From Mycteria americana (taxonomy: Eukaryota > Chordata > Aves > Ciconiiformes > Ciconiidae), in contig NC_134373.1 in the NCBI RefSeq assembly GCF_035582795.1, forward strand, positions 33,822,501 through 33,886,500: a stretch of DNA of 64,000 nt, in the 5' to 3' direction. A program made the translations under genes and the position numbers. Position 1 is the first letter of the stretch. Every line of letters starts with the position of its first letter. Of this stretch, positions 34,201 to 49,129 are shown one piece after another. A model generated the notes under the pieces. That model was not told where the DNA came from. It was given only the letters and a program-made list of their open reading frames with translations, and searched no databases.

Positions 34201-37200
34201 GGCACAAAGAGGCTAATGGATGAAGATGAGCTTTCACAGGCACACCTTGAAAAATCTGGCTATGAAGGGGTATAACTTAAAATCCAATTTTCAGCAAAGA
34301 CAAAGCAAGTCCTATTGGATTTCTAACACCAAGTTCTGTCTGATGAGCATTTCTGTCCATCACTAGACAGCAAGAGTGTGATGCTGACTGGGGGAGAGTG
34401 GCTCAGGTTCGGATATCCCTCAGTCCTCCAGGGCTAATCAATCAGGCAGTAGGAGAAAAGCATTTCTACTGCAGCTACAGAAAGGACAAGGATTTAGGAT
34501 GCAAAAAATAAGTAAAATTTCCATTTTGCCCATGTTCCTAGCTCTCTCTTTGTTTAACTGTTGAGAGTTTTGATAGAGGAGGAAACCCTCTATGATTGCT
34601 GTCCTGAGTGGCCCTGGGCCCTGCTTGAGGAAGAAAAAGAGCTGAGATGAGCAGAAGTCTTTGGTGGAGCATTTGCTAAAGTCTTGGTTTTTGTCAGAAA
34701 AAAGAGAGAGCAGAAGTAAGAAGAAGAAGAAAAACAGAAAAAACGGGGGTTTTTCCCAGTAGCAGTTCTCTTTTTGGGGCGTGGGGTGGGGGTGGCACCT
34801 GGCTGTGCTCCCTCCGGGTAAGTGGCTCCTCTGAGCAGCTTTGGTTGTTTGGAGCAGTTAAGTTTCCTCTTCCTTCTGTGCTCCTTCACATCCATCGGTG
34901 CCGGAGATGAATGTTTCATGAAGTTTCAGTGACTGCCCGAGGCGTGAGCTGGGAGCACAGGAGACCTCTGCCAGGCTCCCACCAGCGCGGTGGCTGCTTG
35001 GCACGCTGTTTCCCTGGGAAAGTTTTTCAAATCCACAGACGCACAGTGAGCTCTTTGCCACAAATTTGCAGTTCTAAGGTGATAAGAATTGAAAATAAAC
35101 TTGTAACATTGTTGAAGAATTATTTTTTGGCTTCTTGAGGTTGTCTTACAAACCAAAAAAAAATTTAAAAAAAGGTAACTTCATAGCATAAATCCTCCCC
35201 TACAAATGACACTCTAAACACCAGCAACAGCTTTCAGCCATAGGTGACAACTTGGGCTCATTTGCAAATGGCCACCTTGAGGCAAAGTCTTCAGACTCAC
35301 CATTTTATATCCTTTAGGTCAAACTCAGGCATGAGCATATGTAAACCCAGACATTTTTCAAAACACTGGCCACACCACGGTCTCTAACTGCGATTTGGCT
35401 GTCCCACAGTGGCAAACTTGGCCTGAGCTGAAGGAGAACTGAACTTGCCTTTGCTTTTCAACAGCTGTTTATCTCTTTCTTTGTCAAATGCTCAGCCTGC
35501 TCATGTACGCACAGCTGCCACGCTGCGATTTGCTCCGGGTTTATGGCTTGAAGCTGTGGCTTTCTCTTGATGCATCTGCAGCCCAGGGTGGGAGACCGCA
35601 ACACGGAGGCTAGAAACATCCCAGCAGCTTTCCACGGGCTTGGATTTCCCCCACGTGAAGCTACAAAGCCACGGTGGACCTGACCGTGTTTGACATAGAG
35701 GTATGATGGACATTTTAGTGAAAATGACTTTCTGAGCTCCACTTCTGCCACGGTGGGTGGTGGTTACGCACACCCACCTGCTCGTGCTGCTCGGCCGTGG
35801 CCGGCCGCTGTGAGGAAGCTCAGCAAACCTACCGCGTCCTGCTGGTTTCTTGGCCAGCTGTAAGGAAGTCACATCAAGTCATGTTCTGCTTTGTGCGAGT
35901 GGACAGTGCTGACATATTTCCATTATTGATTTTCTGTACATTTAACAATAAAACATCCACATGGCAGCTCTAAGCAAGGGAGCAATGATTGAACTTTTAT
36001 AATAATGACAAGAGCCCTGCAGCAGTCATCACTACGCAGACAGGTTCATTCCATCCTCAGCATCCTCTTCCCTCAGTTGGCCAAGTCGAGCCAGAAGCAA
36101 ACTCCTACCTCTCCTATCAGGTTTCCCCAGAGACTTGCTCGCTGCAGGATAGCCCCAGGGCTGGGGCAAACTGGGTTGTTTGGGATCTGCGCAAGCCCCA
36201 GGTTTCTGGAGAGGGTGAGATGTAGCCCTGTGGCCCCTCGTGGCAACGCCTGGCCTCAGCTGGGACAGGACTTCCCAGGCATGGGGACCCTCTCGGGCAG
36301 GTGCAGCTCAGATATGCTGGTGCTCCTAAGCCTGAGCGTGACTGAGGGTGCCCTTTCTTCGTACAAGCTCACAGGACTCCCTCCTTGGCAGAGTTCTCTG
36401 TTGAAAAAGTACCTTTTAATTTTTCTGACCTATGTAAATTGCCTGGGACAGCTTTACAGCAGTATGGCAAAGAAATCCCAGCTCCTGCCAATGACATTAA
36501 TTCCAGCCGTGACGTTAGTGTTTCATACCACACGAGTGAGAGAAAGAATAGAGAGATAAAGAATAAACTCCTGTACATGATGTTTCATCTGGGGATGGAC
36601 AGATGCGGAGATAAAGCAGTCACAGATGAACACCTTCATCTCCTCAACAATATTATAAATAATATTGCTGTTTGAATGTAACTTTTCTATCACATCCCAA
36701 AAATAAAAACCCAAACTATGGACATTTTATCAGTGTGAAAATATTCATGACCTTTCTGCTACATCCCCTGTGTTATTTCTTGTGACTTCAAGCTCTCCAC
36801 ATCATTCCCGGTCAATTCACTCGTGCTTGCTGCGGCCAGGCTGTAGCTCTGCTCGCTTCCCCTCGGCAGAGCACTGCCTTCCTCTTCTGAGCCACTACTG
36901 TCGAATATCAACTGCCAGCTCTTCGGCTGGGTTAAAAATGGCCAAGGACAGTAGTAAATTATTGCAGAACTCATCCACTTTCTTTTCCTTCAGGCTTCAG
37001 CCTGGGGATCTGTGGACCATGTCCTACTGTCTCTGAAAGCCAACTAAGCAACGATAGTGCATTGTCAGAAGGCTGAAACACCCACCTCCCACTGGGGCCT
37101 GTGGGAGGAAAATCTGCTCATTTAGAGCAATAAATCCTGTAATTTGCTGAACCCTATTCAGTCCCATTTAGCCCCCTCTTGACAGAAGGATATGAGTGGA

Positions 37201-38189
37201 TATATTGGCTCAAAGGGACTAAAGCCTTATGTAGCCCACCACCCTGCCTGAGGTTTGCCAAAGGTGGGTGCCTAGGAAAGAGTAGAAGAACGGGGTATAA
37301 TAACATATTTATGATGTTTCCCAACCATTTTCTGAGCCTCCAGTCATTCTTAGCTCGAGGATTTGCTGGTCTGGGTGGATGTTACTCCCAGGTATTTGCT
37401 GTTTCTTGGCATATTTCTTTTTTCAACAAACTCATGCTGTCACTGCTTGAATCATGCCAGATTTTACCATCTACTGCCTTCGGTCAAGCAATCCCAGCCC
37501 TGTTGCCCCAGGGTGATGCTGTCCCCATGGCCCTGGGGGTGCGCAGCTGCTCCATGAAGCCCTGATTTGGGGAATATTTTCACTGTTCCTGACCCTGCTT
37601 TAATACTGGGCTGAAATCAGTTGGTTAAGCAAAACTGTGTTCACCCACTCACCTTTACTGGGGTGGCCAAGACCACTGCTGAACAGATGCTTAGGAAAGG
37701 CCATGCCCCATCCTGTGCTCCTTTATAGCAACAGCAAAGTCCCCACTGGCCTCACTAAGACAAGATCAAGACGTACTGCTTTCCCCTATGCACTCCTAGT
37801 CCAGTAAGAAGGAGGTCCGTACAGAGAAACCTTGAGATAAAACCCAAGCCTACTCCTGCAGGCAGAGGGCCAAGGAGCTGGGATGTTCAGAGCAGGTGGA
37901 GCTCCTGGGCAGCAAAATGGGCCAGGGCAATGTATGAACTAACAGAATTGGATGGAGAGGCTGGGACACCTCCAATGATATCAAAAAGGCTCCCAGGACC
38001 ATGTCTAGATGGGCGATGACTAGGGAAAACCCTCTCCAGACACAGAGATCCTCTCCGCCAAGCTTCGTCCCTGGGGATATGAGATGTGAAGGCAAGACTT
38101 GGGGCAGGGCAACCTTAAAATCACAAAAGCAAAAAGTATTGGTCTGGGAGGTTTAAGAAGATTCCTGACATATGTTTGTGCTATCTGCT
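34201..38189. other. Intergenic, no gene seen
   Basis: No exon or repeat is recognised. A frame of about 184 codons near 36.0-36.6 kb overlaps others on both strands and shows no domain. AT-rich stretches near 36.4-36.7 kb could be regulatory but lack decisive features. Confidence 0.5.
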
Positions 38190-38465
38190 TTTAAAACTCA
38201 AAGACTCCCAGCCCTCCATAGATAACCTGTCCTAATGCATAATTACCTTCACAGTTAGAAAGGATATATTTTTTCCCCAAATGCCTATGACTAAGCTCTG
38301 TTGCTAAACACTGAGCTCATTCCTTTTTGTCCTCTTCTTGGTAGCTATGGAGAGCAATTGACTGCTGCCCTCTTCATAATAACCTCTTGCATATTTGAAG
38401 ACTATAATCAAGTTCCCACTTCTCTTTTCTAGGCTGTCAAATACTTTGTTAAATCCAAGAAGTAT
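38190..38465 (+). repeat. Old CR1-type LINE 3' region
   Basis: Landmarks in CR1 order are visible: 'gataacctgtcctaatgc', 'ttcacagttagaaagg', 'agctatggagagcaattgac', 'cttcataataacctcttg', 'catatttgaagactataatc' and a final 'ctgtcaaatactttgtt'. This is one of the clearest CR1 relics in the window, though still diverged and truncated. Confidence 0.75.
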
Positions 38466-41400
38466 CACAGCTATTGTTTGCCCATATTCATTATGTCAGA
38501 CGTCCCATTCCCGGCAGAACGGTAGCAGGGGGTGGTGGGAAGTATCATGCTCTCCCAGCCTGAAACGTATGGAGCCCATGATGCCTGTGGGGGTGTAGGC
38601 AGAGCAGGATGCCCATTGCTGCCAGGGGAAATTACAGGCACGACCCTGAGCCTGCCGCACTTTTGCTGGCACCCCCGGCAGCGGGTGTTTCGGAGCAGGC
38701 AGTGATGGTCAAGGTACACACGGGAAATGCCTCCGTGTCGCCTGCTGGTTGCCCGCTGGTTGCACGCTGCCCTGCAAGGCAGGGCTCGACAACTTGTCTT
38801 ACAGGTTTTAAGGAGCAATGGTCCTCTGTCTCTGTGCAGGAATTGCTCTAGCTGTGGCATCTGCCTCTTTGGAAACCAAGTAAAACTGAGCAGGAGCATG
38901 AAGCGCTGAGTTTTCCAGCCCAGCGGAGCCTCTAAAGGAATAGGTTCCCTTAATTGCTTGAAATCCGTCACCTTTCTGTGACGGTGGTGTCACCTTGCTC
39001 TTGCATGAAAAAAAAAGAGGCACAGCTGATTTCCCCTCTCTCCCTTGAGCCTTGCTGTGTCTTGCTGGCTCACCCCAGCCCCAGCAGCAGCCTCAGTGCT
39101 GGCTCTCCAGGTGATAGAAAAAGCTCTGGGGCCCCCAGGACCAAATTGCACTTGCACCAACATTTTCTAAAGCCTTTAACGCTGTGATTATGCAAGAAAT
39201 ACGATGTAGGGTAACTTCCCGGGGCATGGAGCAAGGCATACAGGGCTAAGTGACGAAGTGACGGCTTGGCTTTTGGCTATTAGAAACTTCATATCCCACA
39301 GAGATGAATGCGATTAGCTCCGCGCTGCCCTGACCGGAGCCGCCTGCCATTCAGCATTGTAGCATCCCCACCTTGTGGTGCGGCGCCGGACTGCCTGCCA
39401 GCCGCTCGGCCTCGCCCTGCCCTCCGCGCTGCCCGGGGCTTCAGGGGCCCCTGGCCACCAGCCTTCGGTGTGGGCCCACCTCAGGCCCCGACCAGACCTT
39501 CATTGCAAACAGAGACACAAGCACGTGCTCTGCCTCTTCTTCTAGACAGGCGCTAAAAGTCCTGGATAAATGAGGAGAGGTTTGTTGGGGTTTTTTTTTT
39601 GTGTGATGTTGCTTAAATCTTTCCTTCTGGATAGATGAAACCTGTGGTTCTGACACCTAAATATGTGCCATGAAAATTCAAAATATCCCTACAGATTTCC
39701 CAGAGGTGTTACACAGAGCTGGCCAGTACCTTCTCCTTTGCTGCTTTTGCAAGGAAGAGTCTCAGAGATGGTCTGTGAGCTTTACTGAAAGCATATTTTG
39801 CAAGCAAAAAAGGCGTAACCCTTTGTGATTCCTCAGTTAGTGCTGTGAGTAGTCACTGGTCTTCAGAAAAACCAGATATTTCTAAACCCCGCTGATTACC
39901 AATCGGCTCAGTGAAATAATTATCATCTGTAATGAGGTGATAGTGTAAGATCTCTTTTTAAGGGTAACAATTCAGAGTAAACCAGACATTTTTCTCAAAG
40001 ATGTGGGTGTTCTTCAGGCTCTGAGAACATCTGCAGGAGGATAACTTGAGCCCAACCTCTCCCATCCCAGGTCTGATGCTGCGAGCTCCCTGGGTGTGCC
40101 CTGTGACCACGGGCACAGAAAATGCTCAGCACCTCCCAGCAGCAGAGATGGAAAACTGGCAAGGTGGAAACATGGGTGGGATCCCAGCATCTTCCTGCCC
40201 TGTGTTAAGACAAAACAGCTTCAGTCCTTGTTCTTTGAGGGAAGGTGGCATAATATTTTATCTTGTAAAAAAAAAAAAAAAAATTGTGTATTTTTGCACA
40301 CACTGACTATAACAGAGCCAGATAGATGCCTGGTACCCCAGGGCTGCATTTTCTCCAGTGCTTTTCAGCACTCTGTGAATAACAGAAATGATTTATATAA
40401 ACATAAAGCCATCAGTGACTTTGACTAGCCCAAAGCCCCTTTCTCTCTTGCTCTTCTTCCTTGTGTATCAAGGAATGAAGACTATTCACATCCGCTCGAT
40501 GGAGGAACTGATGGCTAGAAGGAGCAGGAGGCGACCTCCTCCCTCCTGCTTCCTTCTGTGGCAAAGAGACGACAATCTGCAGGCTCTCTCTTAAAAAGCT
40601 TCTCCCCAGGCACGCTGACTTTGCAACCTGCTGATGAGTTAATGTGAAACAGAGCCCTGGAAAATGCAGGGAGAGAGAACAGCAAAGCGAGCCCAGGGGT
40701 GTGGGATGGATAAATCACGGGCACGCTGGCCGGGAGGGGAGTCGCGGGGCTGCAGAGTCATAAAGGCAGAGCTTGCTCCATACGCCTCGGCCGCTCGCCG
40801 GGTTGCTCCGGAGCTAGTTGACAGAGCTCTGCCTTACAAGCCCGGTCTTCAAAGCATTCCTGTCTTTACTGTCGAACACACCAAATGTCTCCCACAGCTG
40901 TTTAGTTGGTTTGCGAGCCTTGTTAAGTGCTGGGTTTATCATAGCTTTCCCAAGGAATGTGTGCTCCCAACAAGTAGCTAAAAGATATTGTCTGGTTTGG
41001 TCAGCTGAGGACTTCAGGCTCCTCAGGTCAGCAGAGGCTTTTTGGAGACTAGCTGGGAGTGTACAACTGGTTTCTTCACCCAGGTGAACACTGGGCAGTT
41101 CGATATGTTTAATTGAACTTGATTGTCCTTTGGGTTATGTTCTGCTGGGAAGAGCATCATCTCAGCATCATCACCCTCGTGGTGGTGGAAAAGCAGCAAG
41201 TATTGCTTGGGAAGCCATTCAGATAGTCATAGCCTTTCAAGCACGAAGGTTATAATTACACCACCATAAAGAAATATCTGTCACCTAAGGCTCGTCCACC
41301 TCCAGCTGGCAGAGCCCACACCACTGCAGACAGGCAGATCTAACATTATCTGCACCTTGCATCCTCTCCATGGTATAAGCTAGAAAAATTTCCCTTCAGT

Positions 41401-44400
41401 GGCCATGGTTGCATCCATATCAGGATTTGTTTTCCTGCCAGAACAATATCAAACCATGCTCACCTTCCCGGCGTAAGGTGAGAGGTCTGCAGCCTGGTCT
41501 GGTACCCAAAAGCAGCCTGCTTCCCTGCGAATTAAACCTCGCCCAAGCTACTGGCTATTAAAGTTTCCTCAGCAGCATTAAGCAACTCTAAGCTTTCTTT
41601 GAAGTTCACTTTAAACATCTCTCAAAGCCATAATGGATAATGTGAAGGTGAGGTATATAATGGCCACAATAACCTTATAAAGCACACGGAGAGACAGCCA
41701 AAGTACTTGAGTACTGCGGAGTACCGAGCCACGGAGTAAATGGGCTTAAGAGCCTGCCTCTCTCATTTGCTTATTCAGCTGATTGATGTGACCATAAGCT
41801 CCCCATCTGCAAGCTCTCCGGGCTCTTCCTAAGCTGGGTTTGTCTATGACACATGGTTAATAATATTAATTATTGTCTCTCTCATCTCTGGGGAGAAGAA
41901 CGCGCTCTGAGTGAGAGCAGAGGAGAGCCCCTCCGGTCATCGGCTGCAGACTGGGCACAGCGGGCGGAAGCAGAGTAAAACAGGGAGGCAAAATATTAGG
42001 GAGAAACATGCCAAGATGGGGTTTCCCCTCCTTTTGCAACTGGTAGGAGGAGGCTTGAAGATGAGTGCCGTGTGCCCTTGGATGGAGGATACAGGACAGA
42101 AGCTAAGCAGTAATTTAAAATCCTTCACTGGAGGATGATGAAATTACAGTATGATACGAAGGCATGGAAAAGAACTATAAATTAGGAAATCCTACAAAAC
42201 AGATCACGAGACAATAAATCAACTCGGCTTTGAAAGTGATATGAAGTTAGATCACTGATGAGAGTGATAATACGAAGCTCAGATTGTACAGCACACTGCT
42301 ATTTTCGGTGCTGTCTTAATGTTTCAAATGTGAAATTCGGAATCAGAGATACAGATTTGCAAAAACTGAAACAAGTAGTTTTTAAAAGATAGCCTGAAGA
42401 ACTGAATGGAAATCCAAACTGAGACCATACTGAACATGTAGAAAAAGAAAAAATTCAGCTGAAAGGAGAAAGTGTGGGAGTGCAAGGGGCAGGGGGACAC
42501 ACTCGATATCCAGCAAAGTGAAAAGAAAAAAAAGGTTTCAAAATACGTATATGTTGCAAAATGTATTCTGTGATCATGCTTTTTCTCCTTTCAGCTGCCC
42601 TTGATGTGGGTGTTGGTGGATGGCAAGCTGCCACCAGTTCAGCTGTCCTGTGCTTCCCTCAGGAAGCCGCTGGTTTGGTGGCAGCGTGAGGTTGGACGTC
42701 ACCCCCGGCCAGACCCCATCCCCAGCCCTGCCAGCCTGGATGGACACCTTCCTGAAAGAGTGGTTGAGAGGCTGGAGGCTTTTTGGCTTGCACTGGGATG
42801 GCATCACAGGCACCAAACACTTCTTATGGGGTTAAAATTGATTTTTCTTCCTTGGGGTTAGTTGGTCTTAAGTCCCAGCTTGGACCGCCTTAAATGAAAG
42901 AGAGTTGTTGTTGGGGTTTTTTTAATGTATGGATCAAGATAAGAGGAATTGAACTGAATGCAATGACTATTGCACTTTTCACTTGATCCTAAACTTAGCT
43001 ATAATTATAGAAATATTTAGCCTTCCTTTTGGTGGTGCTAGCAAGCAATATTCTTGACATAAAGGGGAACTATGTTCACAGAGTCAATTCTGCTGGTCAT
43101 GTCCCACCCAGCTCCTGTCTCTGAAGCCCATGGATGAAATTCTTTCTTGGCATAAAAGTTACAGAAAGAATCAGTTTGATTTGGTGAGTCAAAAGCTACC
43201 CAGCATCAAGCTTGCTTCACAGTTTCATTTCAGCAAAACCAGATTATTTTGGATATCTATTAAAGTGGACCGACTGGTATTCCCATTCCCATGTATATAC
43301 ACACATACCAGACAATAATCTCCTTAAGAAACCACAGATGAATTCCTTAGCTTATGAATCTGCCAGAAAACACATAATTTTCCCCATCAAAGAATGTTGC
43401 TTGGTACATCTTTAATATGTCACTTACACAGCCCTCAATCAACCTAAATGATTCATCTAGCAATGTCTCTTAGACGAGGCTTTACGTGATTGAATGGTTT
43501 ACCCTCACTGAAAAAGCACACGCCATTCAGTCCCACATATCAACTATAAAAGTTATTAATAACTAAGAATTATTTAGATAAGAGCCATGAGGCCAGCTTT
43601 AGCCTGGGTGACTGCAGCTGGCCCGCTTTGAGCTCCATCAGTAAAAATCAGCCAGAATTTGCCCCCGTGGGAACAGATCAGAGGCTCGCAGGCTCAACAC
43701 CAACCCATGCATCATATTTTATGTTGTGTTTTACAGTTTATCAGCCTTCAGATTAAGATTTATTAGTGCTGCCTTGCTGTTTAGTGGTCGTAACTCATGA
43801 CGTGCTTGTTGCCTTGCAGCACTGCTGTTGTACCCGTGCCCATCACAGAGGGGCTGGTTCTCCCTGCAGAAGTTTCCGTTGTACCAAACTGCAACCCCAT
43901 GCAGGAAAACCATGTCAAGCAGCAACACAGGTCATCCGTGTCTCTGCCAGGCTGCTCATCCTCTCTACGTGGTGTCTCGCATCTGTAAGAGGCCAGGAGA
44001 CAGTTCTCTTTGCCCACCGCTGTGATCAGGTCCATAGCTGCCATTACTGAGGCCGTGTTATGGGCTTGACCACCTCTTGGATGGAGATGCAGATGATTAG
44101 CTTGAGGACAGAGCGCAGCAAGCTGTCTGAGCCAGCACAGCCAACACATTGTCCAGGGCACCTGGGAAGTCATTTTTCATCCAGGATATCTTCTCTCCTC
44201 CAGGGCTGGATGAATTACGTAAGGTTCCTTGGACCCCAGACAGGAGAAATGGGGTTAGAGCTCCATGTGATCTCAGCTACAGTTCCCAGCCCAGTGTCCC
44301 GATGTTGTGCACAGACATGGTAACTTGGCTCCTGTCCTGCTTGAAAACATTTGTTTGGATGTTCTGAGACTTTCTTGAAGTTGTGGACCCCCGCCATAGG

Positions 44401-47400
44401 GTGTTACATGGCTTTAGATAAGAAATCTCCATAAAACTGTAAGCAATGTGTCTTCTGCAGTAAATCTTTCTTCTTAGTCAAGAGTGAGGCAGTCACATTA
44501 CGTTTTCTTACATTGCAGCCCACCTGTTGCAAGGAAAGTGCCAAGAAAATTATACACCAGTGGGAAAGTGTAGATTGCATAGATGGCTTGGACCCAGCAA
44601 GGGTCTGTGTGGCTATGGGATACACATGAAAAATCACTCTCCATCTATGAAGCTTTCTTTGTGCAATCGGAAGGGAATCCCTGGCTAGATGGAGACAAGC
44701 AATCTGCTGGTTCAGACACCATAACCATAGCTATCTCCCCATTAAAAGGAAAGAGGATTAACTGGGTGTTGGACAGACAGATCCTGTGTAGAGTGGCACT
44801 GCAGAGATTCTTGGGGTGCTTGAGGCTTGAGGAACAGCCCTCGTTTCCCTGCCTGAACCTGGCAGCTCCCTCCTGTGCTGTGTGGCCATGAGTGAGGAGT
44901 CGGCTGGCAGCACTGCCTGTGCTCAGGGATGTGGGACTGCCCATATTTACTGGTACAAGCCACCTTGGTAGACAAAATGATGGGCTTGCTGTCTAAACAA
45001 GAGGTTTACAAGTCCAGAAAAGATCTGTTGACACCAGCTGGTTTAAATACCCTTTCTTTGTCTACTGAATAATTACTGCTAATTCATTACTTCTGAAAAG
45101 ATTTTAAAAGCCCAGCAGGGCCGTGTTCTCTGCTGTCAGGGAGTACTTTGCTTTTGCACCACCACCTATGCAGCCGACATGGGGATGGATGGGACCTTCA
45201 TGGTCATGGGGTCCAATCCCTGTTATTTGCTTCCTACCATCCCCTTTCCAAAAAGGATTATCCTTCACACACCCGTGGGGTTCATCCCTCCCACTTCAGC
45301 TGAGAAGTTGCTCCTGGAAGTCTCTGCTGCAAGGGCTGGAGATGGCCCTCCTGTCTGGGGTGTGCAGGGTTGCACAGCCAGCCCGCAGCTTCTGCCCACG
45401 CACCAACACTGCCCTTCCCCTGCTTCTCACAAAAGTACTTTTGCTTTATATTTCTCTGCATTTGTAGCCTTGTCATCAAAGGACCTGAGGAAAAAACCCC
45501 TGTGCTGCATTAGCTGCTGATGCACCGGCGCTGGGTGCTGAGCAGGGAGCAAACACTGATCTCCTGCTGTGACACCAGCCTGGGAGGGCTCTCACACCAG
45601 TGACACTTCTGCAGAGGTCTTCGCTCCTGCAAGACTGATGCTTACACCAATACCCTAGCCTGAGCTGTATGTGAGAGAGGACTCCCACAAAGCCGCAAAT
45701 ACACATCGAGGGGTAAAAAAGAAAAAAAATATCTCATTTCGGGTGCAAACAGCAAGCAGCTTGTGAAGCAGCTTGGCTACCCAACACTGCGGGAGGAGCA
45801 GCGTGCAGGGATGTGGAGCAGCTCAGCTGTGATAGCTGGCGAGAGCCACAAGATGTCTCTGGAAACCAGCATTTGGACAAAAAAGGCATTAATAACCCCA
45901 GGAAAGGGGCTGGGCTGTTTCCATCTGCAGTGAGCGCTGAGCTCCGGCGATGTGCGCTCCGGTGAGCCTGTGCTTGGAGGACCAGAGTTGGGCCAGCCCC
46001 ACTCACCAAAGCTACTTCTCCATCTCCATTTACTCCAGGTGAGAATTTGGCCCGTGAGGTCGCACCCATGGCATTTCCTCATGGCACGGATGAGAACTGT
46101 GGATCAGTAAATCACTGGTGGATTAAAAACTATACTGACTTCTGAAGTCACGGGACAAACAGCAAAGAGTGCACACTGAAAACCAGATTAAAGAATAATC
46201 ACAGTGCAGCAGGAAACAGTAAAAGCAAGAGCAGTCCTCTCTGGGAGCCCTTCTGCCACATGTTCCCTGCACACCAGAGCGGTGTCTGCATGGCTTTGGA
46301 TCCCTCGGGGTCCACGAGCACCGCAGGGTGCAGCGCAGCAGTGCCTGCAGCTGGCTGGGGTCTCAGCGCTGGCCGTCTCAGCCCAGAGCAGCGATGGATA
46401 ATGTCTTTCTCCCTTAAGGTCCTGCTTCTGCTGCAGGTCACTCCTGAGAGGAGCTAAAGGAGATATTTTCAGCTTCTGAAACGTTCCCTGTAGGCAGCAT
46501 AGGCCTGGGTTTATAACCTCCAAACGTGCTAAATCCTATGGGGTTTCACTACCTGCACTGTCACCCCCAGGGGCTGATGAGTACAGAAAAACCCCGCTGC
46601 GGCACACCCACAGACAGACATTATGGGAATGAACGGTCTGTCCCTGACACAGGGAAAAATCCTGTGGAACGTGACTCAGAGCTCAGCAGAATGCCTGCAG
46701 GTCCTGGTCCTGCATCCGTGTCAGTCACTCGGAGAGCTCCTCTCCCTTTCACCAGCTCCTCTTGGCTTCCTAGTAAACAACTAGAGAATTGTAGGGTGGA
46801 AGAGGCCCATATAAATGTAAAGTTATCATTAAGAAATAGGCAAAGAACAGTAACTAGTGACTCACAAAGTTTAATGTGAGAAAACAAAGCTATCCTTCAA
46901 TGGACCACATAGAGAGACAGCAGTTACTGTAAACTGGAAAACCTCTTTAACATCCAACTAAAAACCTGTGGCAAATAAAATCCATTGTCCACCAGGCTCA
47001 GTGATTCTAAGTATCATTTGGTTTAGGATTTGTTTTCCTTCTTACAAATCATAAGACAGTCATTTACATTAATAATAAGCAAGTTATGGGGATAATGGGA
47101 TTTTTAATGAGCTGTTTCTGGTTGGGGGGTTGCCTGTGGAGAAACTCATCTGCTGCATTGCAAATGCCAGTGTTTAGCACGAAGGTGATGTGGTGAAAAG
47201 CCCATTAGTCTAAATCTGCTTGAAGAGAAGGACCAAACTTTGTTCTTGCGGTGTGTTTAGGAAAACTCCCCCAGGACTGAGCTATTGTTACATCCCTTTA
47301 CTCAAGGGACATACATTCGGATGGAGCAGGACAAGAAAAAATATGTAGTCAATATCTATGGCATGATTAGAAGAAGGATGGCTATTGCTGCACAACCAGC

Positions 47401-49129
47401 CCAGCAAAGCTTGCCCTGCAGCAGCTGAAGGTCCTTCTCGGCCTCTCAACAACAAGCTTAAAGCCTTTTTTCCCACAGAGGCCAACAGATTTCTGCCTAG
47501 TGCGACTATTTGCAGACTGAGGCAAGAGGATGCTGGATGCCAGGGTGACGTGTGGGTGACAGGGACAGACCCTCTGCAACACCCAGGCAGCTCTAGCAGG
47601 GGAATCACAAAGGAAAGGGTGGCTTTGTGGCAGACCCAACCAACCGTGCTTCAGCCCTGCATGCGAAGGGCATCCTCGACGTCTGCACCCCGAGGCTCCC
47701 CGCAGTTGCAGGTCTGGTACTGGGGAATGAGATAAGACTCCCCAGATTTTTTCCATGCAGACTATGAACATGGGAACTTTTACCTCACTGCTTTCCAGTG
47801 AACCAGATGAAAAAAAAAATGAAGATGATGCCGGGGTAGTTTTCCCCTTCATCACACAGATAGAGAGCATAGAGTTGTTCTTACTAATATGATTGTGTAG
47901 TAATCAGACAATTTGGAGCTGTTATTGTGGAAGATCACTGAGATTTAGTGGGACATTTCTCAATGACATTTAGCTTGACTTCTGTCTCCTGGTTTATCTG
48001 AGATGACTGCTTTTTTTGGTCAGAAAGTACCGATCTCCCTCCAAAATGTGATGCAACTTAGAAGCAGAAGACCTGTTCCTGAATTGCTATCCATCCAAAG
48101 ACATGCTTGCCCCAAAGGACCAAAATCCCACCGCACATTTAATTTTCTGCATGAAAACAAAGCTGTGGTCGTTCATTTGGGATCTGTGTCTCTCAGGATG
48201 TCTGGGCTGAGGCCTCGGGCGGTGGAGGGATGTTGTGTATCCAGCTAGAAGAACCCACCCCAACCCGTAACCACCCTTCCCACAGCCATGGCTTTGTGGA
48301 AAATGACAGAGAGGGTAAAACGGAGAATGCGAAATCTCCTGAGTGAAAAGGAATTAGTAAAACCCCATATTCATGAAATATTGAGAGCTAATTATATGTG
48401 CATCGGAAACCTCTGGGGGAAGGGAGATGGAGGCCTTTCATTAGACGGTAACTGGAACTTTTTCATCATTTGTCTAGCTCAGGAATGTAAGGCTGCTGTC
48501 TGGAGAGGGATGTGGGATTTGGCTGCGGGGCAGGGTGTGCAGGTGAAGTGCCATGCTAGCGAGTATTTCTATTGTACTCTGGCATGTCTTGGAAAAGGCT
48601 CTCAGCTGTAGCGGGTCAGCGGGGCTGGGTGCTCCTACGTCTCGGCACTCCTGCTAGACCTCTTCAGTTGTATGCACCAGGAGGAATTGTTGCTCCCAAA
48701 TAATTTTTCATCCTCCTCCCCCCCAAATGAGTCCAAAGCCCCATCCTCGCTTCAAACCTGGTTGTGGTTTCTCCTGGAGGGCACAGACCCAGGTCTCTGC
48801 CAGGCTGTCTCCAGAAAGTTGTTTCTTTGCTTTTGACCTACTCTTTGCTTTTGCAACCGAAGCAAATGGCTAGTTACTGCCACTGCACCATCGACCAAAT
48901 TGAAGACCAAGATCAGAACCGGTGAAGCAGGGGGAAAGTTTTTATCGTGGAGCCAGAGATAAGCACGCGAAGGAAATCCTGCCCGCCGCATGGCCAGCAG
49001 TGCCTGGCAGCCACAGGGCAAGGGATGAGAAGTAAAAAGGGGGAAAAAAAGTAGCCTGCAGCGGGTGACAGAGGGTTTTCTCTCTCAAAGCTTTGCAGCG
49101 ACTTTAGACACAAGGATGGCTTGGGGAAA
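38466..49129. other. Long intergenic stretch, no gene seen
   Basis: There are about 10.7 kb of non-coding sequence between MARCO and EN1. A small GC-rich patch lies near 39.32-39.50 kb, a 17-base A run near 40.27 kb, and AT-rich blocks near 41.85 kb and 43.5 kb. No exon, RNA gene or transposon was recognised. Many short overlapping frames are present but none has family resemblance. Confidence 0.5.

Noticed and set aside
46775-46830. Possible CR1 fragment ('gtagggtggaagaggccc')
   Set aside because: Only one short block resembles CR1, and neighbouring landmarks are missing.
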